7,195 nt of DNA from an uncultured Kiritimatiellota bacterium. GTDB taxonomy: Bacteria > Verrucomicrobiota > Kiritimatiellia > RFP12 > UBA1067. The stretch lies in the NCBI GenBank assembly GCA_934667295.1, contig CAKULR010000090.1, positions 1 to 7,195 of the forward strand, written 5' to 3'. The notes beneath the pieces were generated by a model. The model was not told where the DNA came from. It did not search any database and saw only the letters and a program-made list of their open reading frames with translations. This document shows positions 1-4,694 of this stretch, piece by piece (the stretch's first letter is position 1; each line of letters starts with the position of its first letter). A program made the translations under genes and the position numbers.

Positions 1-1
1 C

Positions 2-946
2 GTCAACGAGGCGAACGACCACAAGGCGCCGATGCAGCGCCTGGCGGACCGCTGGGCGTCGGTCCTCGTGCCCGTCGCCCTCTGCGTCGCGGTCGCCACG
101 CTCGTCGTCTGCCACTTCGCGCTCGGCATCGAGCTGCGCGCGAGCCTGACCCGCGCGGTGACGGTGCTCGGGACGGTCTGCCCGTGCGCGCTCGCGCTCG
201 CCACGCCGACCTCGGTGATGGCCGCGATCGGCCAGGCGACGAAGCGCGGCGTGCTCGTCAAGACGGGCGAGGCGCTTGAGCGGATGGGCGCGGTCGATAC
301 CGTGACCTTCGACAAGACCGGCACGCTCACGAAGGGCACGTGGGCGAACGCGCTCGCCCGCGACGCGGACGGACGCATCCTCGCGGGCGCGAAGATGGAC
401 GTGGCGGACGAGCTGCGCGAGACGGCGCCGGAGACGGTGCGGCGGCTCCGCGCGCTCGGCGTGCGCTCCTGCCTCCTGACGGGCGACCACCGGGAGATCG
501 CGGAGAAGTTCGCCGCCGCGTGCGGCATCACCGACGTCCGGGCCGACCTCCTGCCCGAGGAGAAGGTGAACGCCGTCAAGGCACTGACCGACGAGGGGCG
601 GCACGTCGCGATGGTCGGGGACGGTGTGAACGACGCCGCCGCAATGAAGTACGCCGACGTGGGCATCGCGATGGCCGGCGCGGGCACGGACGTCGCGACG
701 GAGGCGAGCGACATCGCCCTCATGAACGACGACATCGCCTCCGGCGCCTACCTGAAGCGCCTCGCGACGGCCTGCCTGAACACGATCCGCTTCAACATCA
801 CGCTCTCGATGGGTATCAACTTCGTGGCGGTGCTGCTGGGCGTCCTCGGCATCATGTCGCCGGTCGTCGGCGCGCTTGTCCACAACGGCGGCTCGTTCCT
901 CGTCGTCCTGAACGCCGCCCTGCTCTACGACCGCCGGTTCCGCTGA
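2..946 (+). CDS. Heavy-metal P1B-type ATPase, 5'-truncated by the window edge and lacking most of the N domain
   Basis: This is the C-terminal part of a membrane pump that would use ATP to export a soft or transition metal ion. The frame is open from the first bases, so the true start lies outside the window. In order it shows a hydrophobic segment (about 50-130), a membrane helix with the metal-binding CPC motif (179-187), the phosphorylation motif DKTGTLT (Asp codon 311), TGD (479-487), GDGVND (617-634), then two C-terminal helices. The last two carry FN and HNGGS in place of the YN and MxxSS typical of Cu+ pumps, so the metal is uncertain. The striking feature is that only 58 residues separate the phosphorylated Asp from the Asp of TGD, against roughly 140-150 in CopA-type pumps. 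The ATP-binding N domain, including its HP motif, is therefore largely absent although the frame stays open. It is either a non-functional relic, an assembly collapse or an unusual minimal pump. The family call is secure; activity is doubtful. Confidence 0.9.
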   Translation, partial: VNEANDHKAPMQRLADRWASVLVPVALCVAVATLVVCHFALGIELRASLTRAVTVLGTVCPCALALATPTSVMAAIGQATKRGVLVKTGEALERMGAVDTVTFDKTGTLTKGTWANALARDADGRILAGAKMDVADELRETAPETVRRLRALGVRSCLLTGDHREIAEKFAAACGITDVRADLLPEEKVNAVKALTDEGRHVAMVGDGVNDAAAMKYADVGIAMAGAGTDVATEASDIALMNDDIASGAYLKRLATACLNTIRFNITLSMGINFVAVLLGVLGIMSPVVGALVHNGGSFLVVLNAALLYDRRFR

Positions 947-951
947 TCGTG

Positions 952-975
952 AAAAGTTGGGGCCCAAAAGTTGGG
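952..975. repeat. Direct repeat AAAAGTTGGG (2 copies)
   Basis: Two exact 10-bp copies lie at 952-961 and 966-975, a 14-bp period, between the ATPase stop and the -35 box at 978. The right copy also forms a small hairpin, CCCAA/TTGGG with a 3-nt loop (963-975), but no T tract follows, so it is a poor terminator. It could be a protein-binding site for the promoter just downstream. Confidence 0.5.
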
Positions 976-977
976 TA

Positions 978-1006
978 TTGCCATTCCCGGTGGGGAGGTG
1001 TATACT
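978..1006 (+). promoter_or_regulatory. Sigma-70-type promoter of the candidate small RNA
   Basis: The -35 box is TTGCCA (978-983) and the -10 box is TATACT (1001-1006), separated by an optimal 17 bp. Each box differs from consensus at one or two positions. Transcription should start near 1012-1014. No convincing coding region with a ribosome binding site follows before the terminator at 1149-1206. Confidence 0.7.
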
Positions 1007-1012
1007 GGTGGC

Positions 1013-1206
1013 GAAATTTCCGCAGGGACGGATTTGTCGGCTTGGCATACGTGGACTGCGGAAGTTGACAGACAGCTTGCGTGGCGGCGGGTATGACCGT
1101 CGCCGTCAATGAGGGTTCTGCCGCGCCCAAGATCAAGAAAGGCGGTATGTCCCTGGGACCACACAATACCCCCCCCCCTAATGTGGTCCCGGGGACGCTT
1201 TTTTTT
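1013..1206 (+). ncRNA. Candidate structured small RNA (about 195 nt), unrecognised family
   Basis: The segment starts at the predicted start site of a near-consensus promoter and ends in the T tract of an intrinsic terminator, making a transcript of about 190-195 nt. Several helices are visible: TTCCGCAG (1018-1025) pairs perfectly with CTGCGGAA (1056-1063); GGCGGCGG (1083-1090) pairs with CCGTCGCC (1097-1104) around a 6-nt loop with one G-U pair; and the terminator stem follows. I tried 6S, SRP, tmRNA, tRNA and common riboswitches from memory and recognise none. One open frame crosses the segment, but it has no ribosome binding site and would read through the terminator hairpin. The RNA could act in trans or be the remnant of an attenuated leader. 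Existence of a transcript is well supported by promoter plus terminator; function is unknown. Confidence 0.55.
1149..1206 (+). terminator. Strong intrinsic terminator with a poly-C loop
   Basis: A 15-bp stem pairs 1149-1163 with 1182-1196 with a single G-U wobble, followed by GC and eight T residues (1199-1206). The 18-nt loop contains a run of about ten C residues (1169-1178). It would end the candidate small RNA and any read-through from the ATPase gene. Confidence 0.85.
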
Positions 1207-1293
1207 GTGGTTAAGTCGCCGCTACGCGGCTTTAAGTGGTTAAGTCGCCGCTACGCGGCTTTAAGTGGTTAAACCGCCGCTACGCGGCTTTAA
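1207..1293. repeat. Three tandem 29-bp hairpin repeats (REP-like)
   Basis: Three copies occupy 1207-1235, 1236-1264 and 1265-1293. Copies 1 and 2 are identical; copy 3 differs at a couple of bases (AACC for GTCG). Each unit contains the dyad GCCGC-TAC-GCGGC flanked by TTAA on both sides, so each can fold into a hairpin. The array begins directly after the terminator T tract. It resembles intergenic REP/BIME-type palindromic repeats; no protein gene is visible in it. Confidence 0.85.
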
Positions 1294-1370
1294 GTTACGC
1301 TTCGCGCCGACAGTTCAAACCGCGTAGCGGTGATTTCAACATTCACCATTTCAAGCCGCGAAGCGATGAC
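1294..1370. repeat. Degenerate and inverted relatives of the 29-bp repeat core
   Basis: CCGCGTAGCGG (1320-1330) is the reverse complement of the CCGCTACGCGG core of the tandem array. TTACGCTTCGCGCC (about 1295-1308) and GCCGCGAAGCGA (1355-1366) are further variants with an altered centre. Mixed orientations of one short palindrome in an intergenic space are typical of REP clusters. Confidence 0.5.
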
Positions 1371-1373
1371 TTA

Positions 1374-1382
1374 TGCTATACT
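1374..1382 (+). promoter_or_regulatory. Extended -10 promoter of the isomerase gene
   Basis: TGCTATACT matches the extended -10 form (TGn followed by TATACT at 1377-1382). No good -35 box lies 16-18 bp upstream, which an extended -10 can tolerate. The predicted start near 1389 gives a leader of about 30 nt with a ribosome binding site. Confidence 0.6.
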
Positions 1383-1420
1383 CGTTTCCGGTAATTCAAA
1401 ACTTGAAAGGATGTTGTACC

Positions 1421-1945
1421 ATGAAGAAGATTGCGGCAGGGGTGGCGATGGCGGCGGCGTGCGTGTGCGGCGCGGCGCAGAAGGAGACGATTCTCGTGGC
1501 GGCGGACCCGTTCGCCGTCGGACTCAAGACGGCCGTCGTCCAGCACCTTGAGAAGCGCGGTTTCGCCGTGAAGGACCTCGGCGCGACGGATGCGAACAAG
1601 GAGAAGCCCTACTTCGAGAGCGCGGTGGATGTCTGCAAGGCGCTGCAACGGGGCGAGGCGAAGCGCGCGTTCCTCTTCTGCGGCACGGGCATGGGCATGA
1701 GCCTGATCGCCAACCGCTTCAGGGGCGTGCGCGCCGCCGCCGTCGAGAGCGTCTTCGCCGCGAAGATGTGCCGCACGATCAACGACGCGAACGTCCTCTG
1801 CATGGGCCAGATGATCTGGGGCGACATGATGGCCGTCGCCGCCGCCGACGCCTTCCTCGACACGAAGTTCACCGAGGGCCTTGAGGGCCTTGCGCCGTTC
1901 CTGCACGAGGCGGCGAAGAAGGTCGAGGCCATCGACGGACGCTAG
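1421..1945 (+). CDS. RpiB/LacA/LacB-family sugar-phosphate isomerase with apparent signal peptide
   Basis: The family interconverts aldose and ketose phosphates (ribose-5-P/ribulose-5-P, galactose-6-P/tagatose-6-P, tetrulose phosphates). The 174-residue length fits, allowing for an N-terminal extension. The catalytic-Cys loop CGTGMGMS is at residues 87-94 and the NDANVL motif at 121-126. Two histidines of classical RpiB are replaced: the early DH pair reads DP (29-30), and the His before NDAN is Ile (120). I believe similar replacements occur in RpiB paralogues, so they may mark a different substrate rather than inactivity. Residues 1-20 (MKK, a hydrophobic stretch, then CGAAQ) look like a Sec signal peptide or lipoprotein signal, odd for an enzyme of phosphorylated sugars. 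The start at 1421 is preferred because AAAGGA lies 9 nt upstream; an internal ATG at 1448 with AGGGG 5 nt upstream would give a cytoplasmic form. The gene converges on the regulator, overlapping it by 4 bp. Family certain; substrate and location not. Confidence 0.88.
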   Translation: MKKIAAGVAMAAACVCGAAQKETILVAADPFAVGLKTAVVQHLEKRGFAVKDLGATDANKEKPYFESAVDVCKALQRGEAKRAFLFCGTGMGMSLIANRFRGVRAAAVESVFAAKMCRTINDANVLCMGQMIWGDMMAVAAADAFLDTKFTEGLEGLAPFLHEAAKKVEAIDGR

Positions 1946-3093
1946 ACCGCAGGATTGCGGTCTGCCGCCCGTCTGCGCCACGCACGCATGGTGAGCCCGG
2001 TCTTCTTCTTGAAGATGCGCTTCAGGAACGAGGGGGCGGAATAGCCGCAGAGGTCGGCGATCGGCTCGATCTGCTGATGCGGGTTGCGGAGAAGGCGCAG
2101 GACCTCGTCGAAGCGCCGTGCGTGGATTTCGTCCAGAATCGAGTGCCCGACGGCTTTCTTGAATCGTTCGGTTGCAAGCCGCCGTGAACAACCCATGACG
2201 GCGACGACGCCGTCGGTCGAGAGCCCGTGTTCGCAGGCGTGGCGCCGGATGAACTCAAGCGCACGCCCGACACGCGGATCGTTTTCGGCGAGGATCTGCG
2301 TGCTGCCGCGCCGGACGAGCCGCAAGGCGCCGTAGTACGAGACGGGCGCAGGGACGTCTCGGCTCTCGCCGCGCCGGATGCGCGCGATTTCGTCCATCAG
2401 GAGATGCGCGAGTTCATAGCCCGCGCCTTCGAAGTCGGGTTCGGCGCTTGTGAGGCCGGGCGTGACGGCCTCGGCATAGGTCTCGTCGTTGTCGATGCCG
2501 GCAACGGCGATGTCGTTTGGAATGGAGAGACCGCATGCGGCGGCGGCAGGCCAGATCTCGACGGCGCATCCGTCGTTTGCCGCGAGAATGCCGCAGGGCT
2601 TGGGCAGCGCGGCGATGGATTGGACGAGCCTGAGGTGGGAGAGGGTGGTCATCGTTCTGCCCTGGTCGGCACAGAGCGCGCGGAAGGTTTCGCGCCTCTC
2701 ATGGTCCCAGAAGTAGTTGCGCCCCGTGCCAAGGTAGGCATAGGATGCGCAGTTGAGGTCCAGGAGGGCCTGCCCCGCGAGCCGCGCCTCGGCGGCCGAA
2801 TCGTGTACGAGACGGGGGTGGCGGCAGGGAATTGAGGTCGTGCGCTGGTCGAGATAGACGGTCGGGAAACCTTCGAACACGCGGTCGGGGGCGGAACCGC
2901 AGGCAAGGCCCCGGTCGACGAGGCAGCCGATCGGATTCCAGCGCGCGAGGGCCTGGCGGATTTCGCGGGTCGAAGAGTGACTATCCACAACCTGCAGAAA
3001 CCAGCCACGTTCGCGTGCGAAACGATAGGCGCCGCCCAGTTTGAGCATCCAGCTTTTCCGGATGGTGGACTGGAAGAAGAGAACAATGTCCAT
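1942..3093 (-). CDS. XylR-like transcriptional regulator (LacI-type sensor + AraC-type HTH)
   Basis: This is a cytoplasmic DNA-binding regulator of 383 residues, close to the roughly 390 of E. coli XylR, and with the same architecture. The N-terminal two thirds (about 1-265) is a LacI/periplasmic-binding-protein-like sugar sensor without the usual LacI HTH; its hallmark is the stretch AANDGCAVEIW...SIPNDIAVAGIDND at about 171-203. The C-terminal part (about 272-372) is an AraC-family domain with two helix-turn-helices, the second around PIADLCGYSAPSFLKRIFKK (345-364). The ATG at 3093 is preferred over an in-frame ATG at 3102 because the latter sits inside the predicted -10 box. Neither has a ribosome binding site, so a leaderless message is likely. 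The ligand is probably a sugar but cannot be named. Its 3' end overlaps the isomerase stop. Likely targets are its own promoter and perhaps neighbouring genes. Confidence 0.9.
   Translation of the reverse strand: MDIVLFFQSTIRKSWMLKLGGAYRFARERGWFLQVVDSHSSTREIRQALARWNPIGCLVDRGLACGSAPDRVFEGFPTVYLDQRTTSIPCRHPRLVHDSAAEARLAGQALLDLNCASYAYLGTGRNYFWDHERRETFRALCADQGRTMTTLSHLRLVQSIAALPKPCGILAANDGCAVEIWPAAAACGLSIPNDIAVAGIDNDETYAEAVTPGLTSAEPDFEGAGYELAHLLMDEIARIRRGESRDVPAPVSYYGALRLVRRGSTQILAENDPRVGRALEFIRRHACEHGLSTDGVVAVMGCSRRLATERFKKAVGHSILDEIHARRFDEVLRLLRNPHQQIEPIADLCGYSAPSFLKRIFKKKTGLTMRAWRRRAADRNPAV
1945..1962. other. Perfect hairpin at the convergent gene ends
   Basis: GACCGCA (1945-1951) and TGCGGTC (1956-1962) form a perfect 7-bp inverted repeat with a 4-nt loop, GGAT. 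It begins at the last base of the isomerase stop codon and lies inside the end of the regulator gene. No T tract follows on either strand, so it is not a classical terminator. It may stabilise or define the 3' ends of both messages. Confidence 0.5.
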
Positions 3094-3105
3094 GGCGCAC
3101 ATTGT
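3083..3105. promoter_or_regulatory. Inverted repeat over the regulator start, candidate operator
   Basis: ACAATGT (3083-3089) and ACATTGT (3099-3105) are perfect 7-bp inverted arms separated by 9 bp. The site covers the -10 box and the start codon of the regulator, the position expected for autorepression. AraC-type proteins more often use direct repeats, so the binding protein is uncertain. Confidence 0.4.
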
Positions 3106-3130
3106 ACTATAAGTGAAGCCGAAACGCCAA
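3101..3130 (-). promoter_or_regulatory. Promoter of the regulator gene, predicted leaderless
   Basis: On the minus strand TTGGCG (3130-3125) and TACAAT (3106-3101) are 18 bp apart. Seven bases after TACAAT comes the A of the ATG at 3093, the expected transcription start. An overlapping TATAGT (3109-3104) is an alternative -10. No Shine-Dalgarno sequence precedes the ATG. Confidence 0.55.
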
Positions 3131-3132
3131 TT

Positions 3133-3178
3133 GCCGTCTGGAAGTCGGATGCCGTCTGGAAGTCGGATGCCGTCTGGA
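3133..3178. repeat. 18-bp tandem repeat upstream of the regulator promoter
   Basis: GCCGTCTGGAAGTCGGAT occurs exactly twice (3133-3150, 3151-3168) and a third partial copy covers 3169-3178. The array stops a few bases before the regulator's -35 box (3125-3130). AraC-family regulators commonly bind direct repeats of similar period, so this could be the operator; it could also be a simple slippage repeat. Confidence 0.7.
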
Positions 3179-3231
3179 TGCCGCTGGGAGCCGTTTTCTG
3201 CGCGGCAGTGGCGTAGGATTCTGGATTATTC

Positions 3232-3250
3232 ATTACGCGGTGAAATCTCA
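3232..3250 (+). repeat. 19-bp repeat, copy 1
   Basis: ATTACGCGGTGAAATCTCA lies immediately before the TTGACG -35 box of the next gene. It matches the sequence at 4182-4200 at 18 of 19 positions in the same orientation, 950 bp away. Confidence 0.65.
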
Positions 3251-3280
3251 TTGACGTCGGGGGAAGGGGTTTGCTATCCT
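3251..3280 (+). promoter_or_regulatory. Promoter of the arginine-rich unknown gene
   Basis: TTGACG (3251-3256) and TATCCT (3275-3280) are 18 bp apart, and TGC precedes the -10 to give an extended form. The start near 3287 gives a leader of about 85 nt containing a small GC-rich dyad (CCGTC/GACGG, around 3285-3300). Confidence 0.65.
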
Positions 3281-3356
3281 CTTCCCGTCAGCCGGGACGG
3301 CATCGGTTGAAACGGCGTGGCTGGCGTGATGTGGTTGGAACAGGGAATGGCGCGAA

Positions 3357-3363
3357 AAGGAGG
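3357..3363 (+). promoter_or_regulatory. Strong ribosome binding site that sets the start at 3371
   Basis: AAGGAGG ends 7 nt before the ATG at 3371. Upstream in-frame candidates (GTG 3317, ATG 3329, ATG 3347) have nothing comparable, so the shorter protein is the better call. Confidence 0.75.
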
Positions 3364-3370
3364 ACTGGGC

Positions 3371-4423
3371 ATGGTGAAAAAACGGATTCGGGATATCTCG
3401 ACGGAGGTACGGGCGAATTTCGCGGCGTGGTTCGAACACAATTTCGTCGACCAGGGCGCGGGGCGTATCGGTGTGCGCACATACGTGCGTGCGGGCGAGA
3501 TGGATGACGTCTGTGCGGGCCGGACACAGGAAGATCGCGCGGTCTGGTACCACGACGCCTACGAGCGCGGTCTCCTCGACAGAACGGAGTCGTTGCGGTT
3601 CGACGAGTTCGCCTTCCTCCTCCGCAACCCGCTTGTGGGCCTCCAGCTCGCGATGGGGATCACGGACCTGCGTGGTCTGCGCTGTTACCGTCGCGGCCTC
3701 GCGTGCGAGATCAACCGCCTTCAGCAGCGTGCCTATCGCGCCCGCTACTATATGCGTGACAACGCGCGCCGTCGGCGCCTCGCGGCGGAGCGGCGGGCGA
3801 TCCGCCGCCGCACGACCCTCGCACCCTGCCCGACACCGGAGGCGTTCCTCGTGGCGTGGGAAGCGCGCAACTCGTCCGACGAGGCGCGCGTCCGTTTCGG
3901 CGGGCTCGTCCACGACCTTGAGTGCCATGTCGACAACTGCCTGCGCATCGTGGACGGCGAGATCGTCGGACGCAACGGTGGAATCAAAGCGTGGATTGCC
4001 GCGAACCTCCCGCAGCTCAGCGGAAAGTACAAGACGATCATGCGCTTCAAGGCGCTCGCCAAACGCCTCCGCCAGGCGGCGGAGATCCCGGACCCGATTC
4101 CGACGGCGGCCGTGTTTGACGGACTGCCGCCGAACCCGACCGCGACGGGATGCCTCACCGTCGGAGCGGCGAATGAGAATTATTACGCAGTGAAATCTCA
4201 GAATGGGGTGGGGCGGATGTCGTCGGAGGAGATTCTGCGGCGGCTGGAACGGGCACGGATGATCGTGCGGGGTGCGCGGCGGGATGGGTTGGGTGCGCGG
4301 CGGGAGCGAACGGACGCGCCACTGGATGGGTTGGATGCTGGAGGCGATGGCGGAGCGGGACGCGGGGTGGTCAGTGGGACGTTCGCCCTGTTGTGGGCGG
4401 CGGTCGAGCGGTGTCTAGAGTAG
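3371..4423 (+). CDS. Unrecognised arginine-rich protein with conserved-looking KYKT module
   Basis: I do not recognise a named family. The 350-residue product has no signal peptide or membrane segment, so it should be cytoplasmic. Residues 1-110 are mixed and helical. About 115-160 is a very basic stretch (QQRAYRARYYMRDN, then many Arg), suited to a nucleic-acid-binding helix. About 200-240 (GIKAWIAANLPQLSGKYKTIM, FKALAKRLRQ) looks like a compact conserved helical module. The tail from about 271 differs: it starts at a 19-bp repeat, shifts from C-ending codons such as CGC to G-ending CGG/GGG/GTG, and is Gly/Arg-rich (GARRDGLGARRE), before a short hydrophobic end. This suggests a later or poorly conserved extension. 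It has its own promoter and ribosome binding site and is transcribed away from the regulator. Coding status is supported by frame length, start signals and codon pattern. A DNA- or RNA-binding role is a guess. Confidence 0.72.
   Translation: MVKKRIRDISTEVRANFAAWFEHNFVDQGAGRIGVRTYVRAGEMDDVCAGRTQEDRAVWYHDAYERGLLDRTESLRFDEFAFLLRNPLVGLQLAMGITDLRGLRCYRRGLACEINRLQQRAYRARYYMRDNARRRRLAAERRAIRRRTTLAPCPTPEAFLVAWEARNSSDEARVRFGGLVHDLECHVDNCLRIVDGEIVGRNGGIKAWIAANLPQLSGKYKTIMRFKALAKRLRQAAEIPDPIPTAAVFDGLPPNPTATGCLTVGAANENYYAVKSQNGVGRMSSEEILRRLERARMIVRGARRDGLGARRERTDAPLDGLDAGGDGGAGRGVVSGTFALLWAAVERCLE
4182..4200 (+). repeat. 19-bp repeat, copy 2 (inside the unknown gene)
   Basis: ATTACGCAGTGAAATCTCA differs from the copy at 3232-3250 by one base. 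It encodes about residues 271-277 of the unknown protein and marks the point where codon choice changes. Confidence 0.65.
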
Positions 4424-4502
4424 GAGCCGAGGAGATTCATAGGGGATGTGCGGGGCCGGATTTTCGTGGACGTGTAGGCCGACAGGTGAATCCGTCGCCC
4501 CG
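4424..4502. other. Intergenic stretch without a recognisable gene
   Basis: I see no ribosome binding site with a credible frame and no terminator with a T tract. A distant 6-bp inverted repeat (GATTCA at 4434-4439, TGAATC at 4487-4492) is too weak to interpret. The unknown gene therefore has no obvious terminator directly after its stop. Confidence 0.5.
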
Positions 4503-4574
4503 TAAAACATGCATCATGCCGGACGATGAAACGTGCATCACACCGGACGGTAAAACGTGCATCACGCCGCAACT
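4503..4574. repeat. 24-bp tandem repeat, about 2.8 copies
   Basis: Copies start at 4503, 4527 and 4551 and share the core AAACRTGCATCAYRCCGGACG, the third copy diverging after its first 19 bases. Each contains GCATCA at the same phase. The period is a multiple of three and open frames cross it on both strands, but none has a convincing start, so I treat it as non-coding. Confidence 0.75.
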
Positions 4575-4606
4575 TCAAGGGCCGTGCCGTGACACGGCGC
4601 TTTGAA
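4574..4606. other. Strong two-part hairpin between the unknown gene and the DUF5107 gene
   Basis: GCCGTG (4581-4586) pairs with CACGGC (4593-4598) around a 6-nt loop. After a bulged G (4599), 4574-4580 pairs with 4600-4606 with one G-U. That gives 13 pairs in all. No T tract follows on either strand, so it is not a standard intrinsic terminator. It may define the 3' end of the upstream message or be a protein-binding site upstream of the next promoter. Confidence 0.55.
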
Positions 4607-4678
4607 AAAGGAAGTTGATTGCCCACTCGGTCACATATTCCTTGCATGATTGTGTCGTTGTTCGAGCCGCTCAAATGG

Positions 4679-4694
4679 TACAATGTACGCCATG
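4679..4694 (+). promoter_or_regulatory. Leaderless-type start region of the DUF5107 gene
   Basis: TACAAT (4679-4684) ends 7 nt before the ATG at 4692, so transcription should start at or next to the start codon. There is no Shine-Dalgarno sequence. The block TACAATGTACGCCATG differs at one base from the start region of the regulator gene on the other strand. No strong -35 is visible; TTGTTC (4658-4663) at 15 bp is the best candidate. Confidence 0.55.

Noticed and set aside
340..1068. Long plus-strand frame overlapping the ATPase (242 codons)
   Set aside because: It is an Arg/Gly-rich frame-shifted reading of the ATPase, a typical by-product of high-GC coding DNA.
1081..1272. Open frame crossing the candidate small RNA and the repeat array (63 codons)
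   Set aside because: It has no ribosome binding site, runs through the 15-bp terminator hairpin and its T tract, and ends in the tandem repeats.
1207..1293. Possible CRISPR array
   Set aside because: The 29-bp units are directly contiguous with no unique spacers between them and there are no cas genes.
4393..4605. Small protein with TCI-P-D-type 8-residue repeats encoded by the 24-bp tandem repeat
   Set aside because: It starts inside the preceding gene, has no ribosome binding site and is explained by a DNA repeat whose period is a multiple of three.
4574..4606. Intrinsic terminator of the unknown gene
   Set aside because: The stem is strong, but the flanking sequence on the plus strand is an A run, with no T tract downstream on either strand.
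4198..4683. Minus-strand frame of 161 codons opposite the tail of the unknown gene
   Set aside because: Low-complexity Arg/Ser/Pro composition, no start signals, and part of it is the 24-bp tandem repeat translated.
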